A DNA stretch of 64,000 bases from Acidobacteria bacterium UBA2994 (GTDB lineage: Bacteria > Acidobacteriota > Vicinamibacteria > Vicinamibacterales > UBA8438). Positions 42,791 to 51,944 of this stretch are shown one piece after another. The notes beneath the pieces are model-generated. The model was given only the letters and a program-made list of their open reading frames with translations, did no database searches and was not told the DNA's origin. The DNA lies in NCBI GenBank assembly GCA_002346545.1, contig DEAA01000046.1, positions 1 through 64,000 on the forward strand, given 5' to 3'. Positions within the stretch are counted from its first letter, which is position 1; the number at the start of each line of letters is the position of its first letter. The position numbers and the translations under genes were made by a program.

Positions 42791-43069
42791 TCAGTCCGCC
42801 GAGGACAGCATGTCGACCGTATCGACGATCCCGACGATGGCCGCGTCCACCGGCCGATCGGTAAGACCGGCGGCCATCCGGGCGGAACTACCGCTGACCA
42901 CGAGGACCGTCTCAGCCGCCCCGGCGTCAACGGTGTCAACGGCGACGATCGGACCACCCCTCGGCTCACCCCCAGGCGAAACCGGCTGCACCAGAAGCAA
43001 CTTGCTCCCGACCAGCCGTTCGTCTTTTCGAGTGGCCACGACGGTACCGACCACGTGAGCGAGGATCAT
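42791..43069 (-). CDS. Microcompartment vertex protein BMC-P, copy 3
   Basis: A 92-aa EutN/CcmL protein: ILAHVVGTVVATRKDERLVGSKLLLVQP, VAVDTVDAGAAETVLVVSGSSAR and VDAAIVGIVDTVD. It is the copy closest to the family consensus. It lies 33 bp downstream of the BMC-H gene. Three different pentamers in one locus suggest each occupies distinct vertices or has a distinct partner. Confidence 0.93.
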   Translation of the reverse strand: MILAHVVGTVVATRKDERLVGSKLLLVQPVSPGGEPRGGPIVAVDTVDAGAAETVLVVSGSSARMAAGLTDRPVDAAIVGIVDTVDMLSSAD

Positions 43070-43102
43070 CTCGGCGAGCCCCCGAGGGCGAAGGTGTAGG
43101 CG

Positions 43103-43387
43103 CTACTTGCCGCTTTTTCCGATCGGCAGCGCGTCTTCGAGATTGGCGTGCGGCCGCGGAATGACGTGTACCGAGACAAGTTCACCCACCCGTCGAGCGG
43201 CGGCGGCCCCGGCGTCGGTTGCGGCCTTCACCGCGGCAACATCGCCTCGGACGATCGTGGTAACGAAGCCGGCGCCGATCTTCTCCCACCCGACCAGGGT
43301 CACCTTGGCCGCCTTGACCATGGCGTCAGACGCCTCAATCATCGCGACCAATCCCTTGGTCTCAACCATTCCCAGCGCCTCGCCCAT
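43103..43387 (-). CDS. Microcompartment shell hexamer protein BMC-H
   Basis: A 94-aa single-BMC-domain protein of the PduA/CcmK/EutM type: [53 protein letters not shown]. It tiles the facets of the shell; it is the only hexamer gene in the window. ATG 43387 has GGGAGG 7 nt upstream. The C-terminus ([17 protein letters not shown]) is typical. Confidence 0.96.
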   Translation of the reverse strand: MGEALGMVETKGLVAMIEASDAMVKAAKVTLVGWEKIGAGFVTTIVRGDVAAVKAATDAGAAAARRVGELVSVHVIPRPHANLEDALPIGKSGK

Positions 43388-43432
43388 AGTCTTGCCTCCC
43401 AGCCCACCGCACCCCACGAGGCGTGGCGGACG

Positions 43433-44278
43433 TTATCGCAACTGCTTCACGGCATCGGCTATAAGCACCGTGAGCTCGCGGTATGTTAGCCGAATCTGTT
43501 CGTCGTCTCCTAGCCCGGCTCCAGAGGGAGCGACTAGCTGCGTGCCCGGTACCGAGGGCGCGTCGAGCGTCTGACAGTCACTGTCCGACGCATCCGGCTC
43601 CGGAGGGCAGATGGGCGCCGGCGCGGTGATCCCGTAGCGGTCCCGAAGGCCCTGGAGCCGGCTGACCTCCTCCCGCGAGAGCAACCTTTCCCCTCCGAGT
43701 TGCCGGGCCACGAGACTGATCTTCGCGAAGTGCTCGATAGTCTCCATCTTGTAGTAAGCCGGAAATAGCGCGTCGGCCACGGTCAAGGCGCCGTGATTCG
43801 CCAGCAACAGGCCATCGTGGGCCCGAATGTGCTCCCGCACCGCGTCGGCTAGCTCGTTGGTGGACGGCGTACCATAGTCGGCGATCGGGATACTCCCCAA
43901 GGTCGTCACGACTTCGGCCAGTACTGCCTTGTCGAGCGGCACACCGGCCGCGGCAAAGCCGGTCGAGGTAGGCGGATGCGCATGGACCACTGCCACGATC
44001 TCCGGCCGGTTCTCGTAGACGGCCAGATGCATGAGGATCTCCGAGGACGGATTCCGGTCGCCGGCGAGCTTCTGGCCGGACATGTCGGTGGTCACCATCA
44101 TGTCTGGGGTCATGAACCCCTTGGAGACCCCAGTCGGTGTCGTCAGGAGCCGCTCGCCTTCGAGCCGGACGCTGATGTTCCCGTCGTTGGACGCGACGTA
44201 GCCTCGCTCGTGCAAACGACGGCCGATCTCCACGATGTCGGCGCGGAGTCGTTCCTCGTGCTGCATCCCTGTGGTCAT
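43433..44278 (-). CDS. Class II aldolase (fuculose-/rhamnulose-phosphate type) with C-terminal cargo-like tail
   Basis: A 281-aa protein. The first 215 residues are an L-fuculose-1-phosphate-type class II aldolase: SNDGNISVRL, NPSSEILMHLAVY with the catalytic Glu, zinc ligands in VVHAHPPTS and LLANHGALTV. After a Pro/Asp-rich linker (about residues 225-260), the final 20 residues (IRLTYRELTVLIADAVKQL) form an amphipathic helix, the usual form of a microcompartment encapsulation peptide. The aldolase splits a 6-deoxysugar phosphate to DHAP and lactaldehyde in related compartments. It lies 45 bp upstream of BMC-H. Confidence 0.9.
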   Translation of the reverse strand: MTTGMQHEERLRADIVEIGRRLHERGYVASNDGNISVRLEGERLLTTPTGVSKGFMTPDMMVTTDMSGQKLAGDRNPSSEILMHLAVYENRPEIVAVVHAHPPTSTGFAAAGVPLDKAVLAEVVTTLGSIPIADYGTPSTNELADAVREHIRAHDGLLLANHGALTVADALFPAYYKMETIEHFAKISLVARQLGGERLLSREEVSRLQGLRDRYGITAPAPICPPEPDASDSDCQTLDAPSVPGTQLVAPSGAGLGDDEQIRLTYRELTVLIADAVKQLR

Positions 44279-44287
44279 GGCATCGAG

Positions 44288-44554
44288 CTAGGCGCTTGAA
44301 ACGTCATCTTCCAGGAACGCCTTCCGGCAGTCATCCGAGCAGAAGAAGTGCACGGCGCCCTTCCGTCTGGCGGTCACCGCACATCCCTGGTCCACATAGG
44401 TGCCGCACACTGGATCCTGCACCAGCGACGCCCCGCGTACCGGCCCTGACACCGGCTGCCGAGTCGCGCCTTGAGCCAACCCAGACACGAACTTCCAGGC
44501 CAGCCGCAACAGCAGCATCACGACGACAAACCGGATGAGCCAGCCAAATACCAT
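44288..44554 (-). CDS. Small membrane protein with YHS-like metal domain
   Basis: An 88-aa protein with one N-terminal membrane helix (FGWLIRFVVVMLLLRLAW) and a C-terminal YHS/TRASH-like segment DPVCGTYVDQGCAV...FFCSDDCRKAFLED. Three of its cysteines (C-x(17-22)-CxxxC) could bind a metal. It is 9 bp upstream of the aldolase gene, in the same direction, so it is co-transcribed with the microcompartment genes whether or not it is related to them. Confidence 0.8.
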   Translation of the reverse strand: MVFGWLIRFVVVMLLLRLAWKFVSGLAQGATRQPVSGPVRGASLVQDPVCGTYVDQGCAVTARRKGAVHFFCSDDCRKAFLEDDVSSA

Positions 44555-44586
44555 CGACGGTTGTCGACACGACCCGCCGTCGCGGA

Positions 44587-45183
44587 TCAGTGCGCAGCGC
44601 TAAGCCGAGCGACCGCGTCGGCGGCCGCGAGCGCCTCTGCGCTGCCCGGCGCGACACGCTGAACCTCTTCCCACGCCTCGAATGCGCCCTCCAGATCCTG
44701 GGCGCCGAACGCACGCACGAAACCGATATTGAGAATCGTCTTGGCGTGCGTAGGGTCGGTCTCGAGCGAGCTCGCGAACTGGGCCAGCGCCCGTGGGGTG
44801 TCGTCGATGTAGAAGAACGCCACCCCGAGATCAGTACTCACGTCGATCAGGGTCGGATCGAGGATCAGCGCCTCCTCGAACCAGGGAATCGCCTCTTCGA
44901 ACAGGTGTGAGTCGAAGTACAAGTTGCCCACATCCACGCGCGCCTGCACGTCACCCGGCATCGCTTCGGCCGCTGCCCGCAACTCGGCTGCACGGGTTTC
45001 ATCAAGGGGCGGCGCCTCGGGGGCTGGCGGCACGTCGCTCGCCGGCGGGGGCGCTGGTCTCGCCGCCGAGGCGGTAACTGCCGGCTCGGGCGGCATTGGA
45101 CGCTGCGTCCAGACGACGTAGCCCATCAGGCCGATGCCCAGCAGCAAAGAGACGATGAGGGAAAGTCGGTCAGAACGGTGCAT
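44587..45183 (-). CDS. Membrane-anchored TPR protein
   Basis: A 198-aa protein with a signal-anchor helix at residues 8-26 (LSLIVSLLLGIGLMGYVVW), a proline-rich linker (residues 28-60) and three TPR units (residues about 65-185). The TPRs face outside the cytoplasm. Function unknown; probably a scaffold in the envelope. It starts 84 bp after the pdxJ stop and ends 32 bp before the YHS protein gene. Confidence 0.8.
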   Translation of the reverse strand: MHRSDRLSLIVSLLLGIGLMGYVVWTQRPMPPEPAVTASAARPAPPPASDVPPAPEAPPLDETRAAELRAAAEAMPGDVQARVDVGNLYFDSHLFEEAIPWFEEALILDPTLIDVSTDLGVAFFYIDDTPRALAQFASSLETDPTHAKTILNIGFVRAFGAQDLEGAFEAWEEVQRVAPGSAEALAAADAVARLSAAH

Positions 45184-45267
45184 GGCGGCTCTCGTCAGTT
45201 CAAGGATCGATCATACCCGGAAGAGAAGGGTCTAGCTCACCGCCGACCGTGCCTTCTGGCGGGTCCG

Positions 45268-45987
45268 CTAGCCTCGGGGATCCGCGATCAGACTGCGCAT
45301 CTCCCGTACGGCCCGGTCCAGGCCGACCAGCACGGCGCGCGAGACGATGCTGTGGCCAATGTTCAGCTCGACTATCTCCGGCACCGCAGCCACAGGTCCA
45401 ACGTTGACGTAGGTCAAACCGTGCCCGCCCAGCACCTCAAGACCTGCCGCCTGGGCATACCTCGCGGCGGCTTGTATCTGGGCAAGCTCTTCCCCCCGAG
45501 CCTCAGGCGCCGCGTCAGCATAGGGACCCGTGTTGATCTCGACCGCGCTGGCGCCGGTGGTTACCGCCTGGTCGATCTGCTTGAGTGTGGTGTCGATAAA
45601 CAGGCTCACGGTGATACTTGCGGCCTGCAGGCGCCTGACGACGTCGGCGATCAGGTCGCGGTGCTGGACAACATCCAGGCCGCCAGTGGTGGTCACCTCG
45701 CCCGGCAACTCCGGTACTAGGGTCACTTGGTGCGGCTTGATCTCGGTGGCGATCGCCACCATCTCGTCGGTTGCCGCCATCTCGACATTGAGGCGCGTGG
45801 CCACGGTCTCGCGAAGCAGCCGAAGGTCCCTATCCTGCATATGGCGGCGATCGCCGCGCAGGTGCACGGTGATACCGTCCGCCCCGGCCAGCTCGGCCAG
45901 CGCCGCGGCGGTGACCGGCTCCGGCTCGGTCGTCTGCCGCGCCTGGCGAATCGTCGCCACGTGATCGATGTTCACACCCAGCCGCAT
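45268..45987 (-). CDS. pdxJ: Pyridoxine 5'-phosphate synthase
   Basis: A 239-aa TIM-barrel enzyme of the DXP-dependent vitamin B6 pathway. It starts [17 protein letters not shown] and has [29 protein letters not shown] and [11 protein letters not shown], all diagnostic. It is 10 bp downstream of glmM. PLP made by this route serves HemL among others. Confidence 0.96.
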   Translation of the reverse strand: MRLGVNIDHVATIRQARQTTEPEPVTAAALAELAGADGITVHLRGDRRHMQDRDLRLLRETVATRLNVEMAATDEMVAIATEIKPHQVTLVPELPGEVTTTGGLDVVQHRDLIADVVRRLQAASITVSLFIDTTLKQIDQAVTTGASAVEINTGPYADAAPEARGEELAQIQAAARYAQAAGLEVLGGHGLTYVNVGPVAAVPEIVELNIGHSIVSRAVLVGLDRAVREMRSLIADPRG

Positions 45988-45997
45988 CCGTCCCTCG

Positions 45998-47338
45998 TTA
46001 GCCGGCGCCCAATTCTGCGACCGCCCTACTGGCGATACCCTCCGCCAGCCGCTCGATCGTGGCCTGCTCGGCGCCTTCGACCATCACCCGAAGTAACGCC
46101 TCGGTGCCCGAATAGCGAACTAGCACACGGCCTGTGCCCCGCAGCTCTCCCTCCGCGGCGGCAATGGCACGTGACACACCCGGAAGCTCCTCGAGCGGCA
46201 CCCGGCGGCCGACCGGCGCGTTGACGAGCACCTGAGGCAAGGGCACCAGGTCGGCTGCCAGGTCGGCGAGCTCGCGCCCGCTCTCCACAACGGCAGTCAC
46301 GATCATGAGCGCCGTGGCCAGCCCGTCGCCGGTCGGCAGAAGACCGGATTGAATGATGTGGCCGGATTGCTCCCCTCCGAGTGCGACCCCGCGCCGCTGC
46401 ATCTCGATCCAGACCGATCGATCACCAACCGGACATCGGTGGACCGTAACCCCGTCAGCCGCGAGCGCGCGCTCCAGGCCCAGGTTGCTCATCACGGTGG
46501 CCACGATCGCGTTTCCAGGCAGCTGGCCGGACCGGGCGAGACGCCGGGCCGCAATCAACAACACCGCATCGCCGTTGATCACAGTCCCTTGGTGATCGAC
46601 GAACAAGACACGGTCGCCGTCACCGTCGAACGCCGCACCCAGGCGGCATCCGTGCTCACGTACGGTCCGTGACAGGGCATCGGGATGGGTGGAACCGCAG
46701 TTGAGGTTGATGTTCCGGCCATCCGGCCGGTCATGGATGACGATCGGCTCGAACCCGAGCCGCCGCCAGACAGCTGGTGCCACCGTGCTGGTCGCACCGT
46801 TGGCACAGTCGAACGCGAGCGACAGCGGAGCGGCGGCGCTCAAAGCGGCGAACGCCTCCGTTAACTGTGTCGCATAACCATCCGACACGTCGACGGGGGC
46901 AACCACCGGTGTGGCATCGTCCCTGACCTGCCAGCCCAGATCGGCGACCCTTACGCTGATTCGGCTCTCGAGCGCATCGTCCGCCTTCTCCCCGGTACCG
47001 GCGATCACCTTAACGCCGTTATCCTGGTACGGGTTGTGCGACGCCGAGATGACGATGCCGGCGTGGTAGTCACCATCACGGGTTGAACCGGCGACGGCCG
47101 GAGTCGGCAGCACGCCGCCGTCGAACGCCTCGACACCCGCGTGGCTGAACCCTCGTCCAAGCTGCTCTATGATCCACGGCCCAGATTCTCGAGTGTCGCG
47201 GCCGATCAGGACCCGAGTGGGGCGACGACCGTCTTCCACCGCCCAGGCAACCGCCGCGCCAAAGCGCTGCAATGTCTGACCATCGAGAGGCTCGACGCCA
47301 GGTATCCCCCGGACACCGTCGGTGCCGAATAGAGACAT
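45998..47338 (-). CDS. glmM: Phosphoglucosamine mutase
   Basis: A 446-aa enzyme of the alpha-phosphohexomutase family. The phosphoserine is Ser100 in SASHNP, the metal loop is [13 protein letters not shown] and the sugar loop is GGEQSGH. It makes glucosamine-1-phosphate for peptidoglycan. ATG 47338 ([11 protein letters not shown]) is preferred; the frame is open to 47362. It lies downstream of cdaR and cdaA, as in Firmicutes. Confidence 0.96.
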   Translation of the reverse strand: MSLFGTDGVRGIPGVEPLDGQTLQRFGAAVAWAVEDGRRPTRVLIGRDTRESGPWIIEQLGRGFSHAGVEAFDGGVLPTPAVAGSTRDGDYHAGIVISASHNPYQDNGVKVIAGTGEKADDALESRISVRVADLGWQVRDDATPVVAPVDVSDGYATQLTEAFAALSAAAPLSLAFDCANGATSTVAPAVWRRLGFEPIVIHDRPDGRNINLNCGSTHPDALSRTVREHGCRLGAAFDGDGDRVLFVDHQGTVINGDAVLLIAARRLARSGQLPGNAIVATVMSNLGLERALAADGVTVHRCPVGDRSVWIEMQRRGVALGGEQSGHIIQSGLLPTGDGLATALMIVTAVVESGRELADLAADLVPLPQVLVNAPVGRRVPLEELPGVSRAIAAAEGELRGTGRVLVRYSGTEALLRVMVEGAEQATIERLAEGIASRAVAELGAG

Positions 47339-47358
47339 GACTTTCAGGAAAGACCGCC

Positions 47359-48291
47359 TCACCGGAGCGAAACTGAGACGAAATCCGGCTGCACGTCAGT
47401 GATCTCGAATGCCCGCTGGGGCTCGACGTTGACCGACAGATTGTAGCGACCGGCCTCAAGACCGGCAAGGTCGATCGATGCCTCTACCAGACCGGCGTCG
47501 CGTCCACGCATCAGCTCGAGGGCTCCGCGGATCGACACGCTCACCCTGTCCGGAATCATCGAGACCGTCAGGCCGGGTCCGAGATTCTCGGACGACACCG
47601 GGACGTCAGACAGCGTGCGGGCCACCGGAGCGCGGACGATGTCCACCGACACCACGGCTGTGACCGGCGTCTCGAGCCGCAGGTTCGGCTCCGCCACTCC
47701 GACGGTGACCGACTGCTCGATCGGGACTGAGGCGTCCGTCACATCGACGGTCTCGGTGACCGCATCGGTCAGCTCGCGTAGACGGCTCAAAGGGCCCACG
47801 ACCTCTACGGTAGCCGGCTCCACCGTGACCTGCCCCACCATGAAACCGTCCGCCGGCATGCCGGATACCAGTGGGACGATCGGCACCAGCCGTGGTGCAC
47901 CCTCCGCCTCGAGCAGTAACGACACCGAGGAGGGAATGACCTGGGTCACCTCGACCCCCAGCGGCACACGAACCCGACCGTCGGTCATGTTGAACAACCG
48001 CTGCCCAGGTCGTTCCGACCCCAGGTCGATGATGGCGGCGACGTCGCCGGCCTCGAGGCGCCGCAAGACGCCAGAGCTGCCGCGGAGCCGAACCTCCACC
48101 GTATCGGGCGAATCGCCGAGCACCTCGATCGAGTTCGGGCGATTCTCCAACTCCAGGGGCACGTGGAGCCCGCGCTCAACTGTCGGGTCACCGGCCACCG
48201 CCAGCCTCAGCAGCACGGCAAGAACCACGGCAAACAGCTTGAGCCAGATATCGTTAAAGAACGGCAGGCTAAGCGTCTGCGGCGCCATCAC
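47359..48291 (-). CDS. cdaR: CdaR/YbbR-family regulator of diadenylate cyclase
   Basis: A 310-aa protein with a hydrophobic N-terminal helix (LKLFAVVLAVLLRLAV) and three extracytoplasmic YbbR domains rich in Val and Pro. One starts near PVRVPLGVEVTQVIP. CdaR is the membrane partner of CdaA. Its ATG overlaps the cdaA stop by 4 nt, which supports coupled translation with that gene. Confidence 0.9.
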   Translation of the reverse strand: MMAPQTLSLPFFNDIWLKLFAVVLAVLLRLAVAGDPTVERGLHVPLELENRPNSIEVLGDSPDTVEVRLRGSSGVLRRLEAGDVAAIIDLGSERPGQRLFNMTDGRVRVPLGVEVTQVIPSSVSLLLEAEGAPRLVPIVPLVSGMPADGFMVGQVTVEPATVEVVGPLSRLRELTDAVTETVDVTDASVPIEQSVTVGVAEPNLRLETPVTAVVSVDIVRAPVARTLSDVPVSSENLGPGLTVSMIPDRVSVSIRGALELMRGRDAGLVEASIDLAGLEAGRYNLSVNVEPQRAFEITDVQPDFVSVSLR

Positions 48292-49082
48292 TTAGCCCCC
48301 GTCGACCCGGGGTGTAACACCAGCGCCTCGAGACGGTATCTGATCTGCTCTGATTCGAGGTTCTGCTCGATCTCCCCGTCGACCACCAGCGATAGGTACC
48401 CAGTTTCCTCCGATACCACGAGGGCGACCGCATCGGTCTCCTCAGTCAACCCGATCGCGGCGCGGTGACGCGTGCCGAGGTCCTTGCTTACCCGGGGGTT
48501 CACGGTCAGGGGCAGGAAACAGGCAGCGGCCGCCACCCGGTCTTGCTGAATGAGCACCGCCCCGTCGTGCAGCGGTGATCCGGGCCGGAAGACACTCACC
48601 AGGAGGTCATAGCTGACTTCCGCGTCGAGCGGAATGCCACTCTCGACGTAGTTACGCAGGCCGATCTCACGCTCGACGACAACGAGCGCGCCTACCCGCT
48701 GTTCGGCCAGCATCCGGAGCGCGACAGCCACCTCTTCCACGGTCTCGCCGGTGGCCTCCGGCCGCCTGAGGTAGCGGAAGAACGAGGCCCGGCCGAAGTG
48801 AGCCAGCGCCCGGCGAATGTCGGCCTGAAACAGCACGATTGCGGCGAACACGACATAGCCGAACATGTCGCGTACGAGCCAGTTTAGCGTCTGGAGCGGC
48901 GTGAACTGTGACGCGTAATACAGGAGGATGATGAGCCCACCGCCGATCATAATCTGCACCGCGTGCGTCCGGCGCACCAGCTTCAGGAGCTCGTAGATCA
49001 GCACAGAGACGATCACGATATCAATCACGCCCCACCAGCCGACCTGGTCGAACCGCACGAGCCCGCTGAGCGTCTCGGTCAC
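48288..49082 (-). CDS. cdaA: Diadenylate cyclase CdaA
   Basis: A 264-aa protein with three N-terminal membrane helices and a DAC domain carrying both catalytic motifs: DGA in GSPLHDGAVLI and RHR in LGTRHRAAIGL. It makes cyclic di-AMP from two ATP. GTG 49082 overlaps the folP stop (GTGA) and gives the usual family start; the longer frame to 49235 adds an Arg/Gly-rich segment lying in folP and is rejected. Confidence 0.95.
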   Translation of the reverse strand: MTETLSGLVRFDQVGWWGVIDIVIVSVLIYELLKLVRRTHAVQIMIGGGLIILLYYASQFTPLQTLNWLVRDMFGYVVFAAIVLFQADIRRALAHFGRASFFRYLRRPEATGETVEEVAVALRMLAEQRVGALVVVEREIGLRNYVESGIPLDAEVSYDLLVSVFRPGSPLHDGAVLIQQDRVAAAACFLPLTVNPRVSKDLGTRHRAAIGLTEETDAVALVVSEETGYLSLVVDGEIEQNLESEQIRYRLEALVLHPGSTGAK

Positions 49083-49966
49083 GTCAGCTCTCCAGTTGCC
49101 GCGCCCTTGGACCTGGCGACCGCCTGCAACTGATCGGCGACGTCGACAACCTGTCGCATCGCGCCCGGCTGGTGGACGCGGACCATATGGGCACCCGCCA
49201 GCACCCCGGCAGCAACCGCCGCCGCAGTGCCCCACTCCCGACGCTCCGGCCCTTCGTCCTTCGCCGTCGCAAGGAACGACTTCCGGGAGGGTCCGATCAA
49301 CACCGGCCGATCCAGCTCCGCCAGACGCTCAAGTTCGGCGAGCACCGCATAACTGTGCCGGGCCTTCTTCGCGAACCCTATGCCGGGGTCGACAATCAGC
49401 TGCTCTCGAGCCACACCAGCATCGGTGGCGACCCGGATCTGATGGTCCAGCTCAGCCACAACCTCGCCCGCCACATCCCAATAGGACGCGTCTCGATACA
49501 TCTCCCGTGACCGGCCGCGTGTGTGCATCAGAATCAGCGGCGCCGCAGTGGCGGCCGCAACCTCAGCCAATCTGGGTTCGTAGAGCAGCCCCGAGACGTC
49601 ATTGACGATCGACGCCCCGGCCCCGATAGCTTCCCGCGCCACTTCGGCCTTGTAGGTGTCGATGGACAGCGGGACTCGTGCCCTGCCCGCCAAGCCGTCG
49701 AGCACCGGAATCACCCGGGCCAGTTCCTCGGCGGCTGGCAACACATGCGCTCCCGGCCGGGTCGACTCTCCACCAATATCCAGTATGTCGGCGCCGTCCG
49801 CCTCCATCGACAGGGCATGCTCGATGGCGTGGGCCGGCTCAAGACAACGTCCTCCATCGGAAAACGAATCCGGCGTGACGTTGACGATGCCCATCACTAG
49901 CGTCCGGACGCCAAGATCGAGCCTGCGGCCATCTGGCAACGCTAGGGTGTAGCAAGACCGGGTCAT
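49079..49966 (-). CDS. folP: Dihydropteroate synthase
   Basis: A 295-aa TIM-barrel enzyme of folate synthesis, the target of sulfonamides. The motifs are MGIVNVTPDSFSDGGR, DIGGESTRPGA, SIDTYKAEVAREA and LIGPSRKSFL, all intact. It precedes cdaA with a 4-nt overlap. It lies 80 bp after the ftsH stop. Confidence 0.96.
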   Translation of the reverse strand: MTRSCYTLALPDGRRLDLGVRTLVMGIVNVTPDSFSDGGRCLEPAHAIEHALSMEADGADILDIGGESTRPGAHVLPAAEELARVIPVLDGLAGRARVPLSIDTYKAEVAREAIGAGASIVNDVSGLLYEPRLAEVAAATAAPLILMHTRGRSREMYRDASYWDVAGEVVAELDHQIRVATDAGVAREQLIVDPGIGFAKKARHSYAVLAELERLAELDRPVLIGPSRKSFLATAKDEGPERREWGTAAAVAAGVLAGAHMVRVHQPGAMRQVVDVADQLQAVARSKGAATGELT

Positions 49967-50045
49967 CTGCGCTCAACGCAAAGCAGCAACGGCCTGACCA
50001 TAGCACCAGGGTCGGCTAAAGCGACCGACGGAACGCCGGTACGTC

Positions 50046-51944
50046 CTATTCCTGCGGTAGTGGCTTGCCAAGCGACGGTACGACCGGTGATGGCTCGGCT
50101 TCGGGGCTAGGGGGTTGATCGGTCGCGACCGGCTGGGCCGGAGGCGACTCCTCAAGCGGATCTCCCGCCACGATCCGGAGAACCTGATCCCCAGACAGCA
50201 CCTCGCGGGCCAGCAACTCCTCGGCGATCTGGAGCAGTTCGGCCTTCTTATCTTCGAGGATGCTCCGAGCACGATCGTAGTTCTCGGTGACAATCCGCTT
50301 GATTTCCTGGTCGATCTTGTTCGCTGTGTCCTCGCTGTAGTCCTTGTGCTGAGCGAAGTCTCGCCCGAGGAACACCTCTTCGTCCTTACGGCCAAATGTC
50401 AGCGGCCCCACGGCCTCGCTCATCCCCCACTCGCACACCATCCGGCGGGCGAGGTCGGTCACGCGGTCTAGATCGTTGCCGGCGCCGGTGGTCACGACCC
50501 GATTGGTAATCTCCTCGGCGATACGACCGCCGAGCAATACCGCAACCTGGTCGTACAGATAGGGGGTGGAATAGTTGTGCTTGTCATCCATCGGGATCTG
50601 CTGGGTCACCCCGAGCGCCATCCCCCGTGGAATGATCGTTACCTTGTGCACCGGGTCGGAGTGCTCGAGCACGACACCCAGCAAGGCATGGCCCGCCTCG
50701 TGCACTGCCGTAATCTGCTTCTCCTCTTCCGTGATGACGAGCGAGCGACGCTCGGAGCCCATCATCACCTTGTCCTTGGCGAACTCAAAATCCGCCATCG
50801 ACACCGTTTTCTGGTTGTAACGCGCCGCGTTTAGCGCCGCTTCGTTCACCAGATTAGCAATGTCTGCACCGCAGAAACCGGACGTGCCACGAGCCAAGAC
50901 ATGAATATCGACGTCATCCGACAGCGGAATCTTTCGAGTGTGCACTCCCAGGATTCCATCGCGCCCCTTAACGTCTGGCCGGTTCACGACGATGCGACGA
51001 TCGAACCGTCCGGGACGTAGCAACGCCGGATCGAGCACGTCGGGCCGGTTGGTCGCCGAGACAAGAATCACACCCTCGTTCGATTCGAAACCGTCCATCT
51101 CGACCAGGAGCTGATTCAGGGTCTGCTCCCGCTCGTCATGGCCGCCACCAAGGCCCGCTCCGCGATGCCGTCCTACAGCGTCGATCTCGTCGATGAACAC
51201 GATGCACGGGGCGTTCTTCTTGCCCTGCTCAAAGAGGTCGCGGACACGGGAGGCACCAACCCCGACAAACATCTCGACAAAGTCGGACCCACTGATCGAA
51301 AAGAACGGCACGTTGGCCTCACCAGCCACGGCCCGGGCCAGCAGGGTCTTACCGGTCCCCGGAGGACCCATCAACAGAACGCCCTTGGGGATGCGTCCAC
51401 CAAGTTTCTGGAACTTCTGGGGCTCACGCAGGAACTCAATGATCTCCTGCAGCTCTTCCTTCGGCTCGTCGACCCCGGCCACGTCCTTGAAGGTGACCTT
51501 CTTCTGCGTGCTCGAAGACAGCTTGGCCCGGCTCTTCCCAAACGAGAGCGCCTTGTTGCCCCCACTCTGGACCTGACGCATAAAGAAGACCCAAAACCCG
51601 ATGATCAGCAGTATTGGCGCCCACGAATAGAGCAGCGTGGCCCACGGACTGGCCGCGGCCTCCCTGGCCTCGACCACCACATCGCGGTCGATCAGCAAAT
51701 TCGCCAGACCCTCGTACTGCGGAGGAGCGTAGGTGCGGAACTGCTCGCCACTCGAAGAGGTGCCGATGATCTCGTTCCCGGTCAGCTCGACCCGATCGAC
51801 CTGCCCGGTGTTCACCCAACGGACGAACTCGCTGAAACTGACGGGTGTGTCCCCGGGCCGGAACTGGGACGAGAGGTTCCAAATCAGGAACACTACGACT
51901 ACCAGGACCATCCAGAACAACAAGCTTCGCGTCGTCGAGTTCAC
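50046..51944 (-). CDS. ftsH: ATP-dependent zinc metalloprotease FtsH
   Basis: A 632-aa membrane AAA+ protease. Two N-terminal helices flank a periplasmic domain. Walker A is GPPGTGKT (193-200), Walker B is CIVFIDEID (247-255), and the zinc site is HEAGH (415-419). The SRH carries [21 protein letters not shown]. One position usually Ser (GFSGAD) is Cys here (GFCGAD). The Pro-rich C-terminal 35 residues are a variable tail. The GTG start overlaps the tilS stop (GTGA). It degrades unstable or unassembled membrane proteins. Confidence 0.97.
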   Translation of the reverse strand: MNSTTRSLLFWMVLVVVVFLIWNLSSQFRPGDTPVSFSEFVRWVNTGQVDRVELTGNEIIGTSSSGEQFRTYAPPQYEGLANLLIDRDVVVEAREAAASPWATLLYSWAPILLIIGFWVFFMRQVQSGGNKALSFGKSRAKLSSSTQKKVTFKDVAGVDEPKEELQEIIEFLREPQKFQKLGGRIPKGVLLMGPPGTGKTLLARAVAGEANVPFFSISGSDFVEMFVGVGASRVRDLFEQGKKNAPCIVFIDEIDAVGRHRGAGLGGGHDEREQTLNQLLVEMDGFESNEGVILVSATNRPDVLDPALLRPGRFDRRIVVNRPDVKGRDGILGVHTRKIPLSDDVDIHVLARGTSGFCGADIANLVNEAALNAARYNQKTVSMADFEFAKDKVMMGSERRSLVITEEEKQITAVHEAGHALLGVVLEHSDPVHKVTIIPRGMALGVTQQIPMDDKHNYSTPYLYDQVAVLLGGRIAEEITNRVVTTGAGNDLDRVTDLARRMVCEWGMSEAVGPLTFGRKDEEVFLGRDFAQHKDYSEDTANKIDQEIKRIVTENYDRARSILEDKKAELLQIAEELLAREVLSGDQVLRIVAGDPLEESPPAQPVATDQPPSPEAEPSPVVPSLGKPLPQE

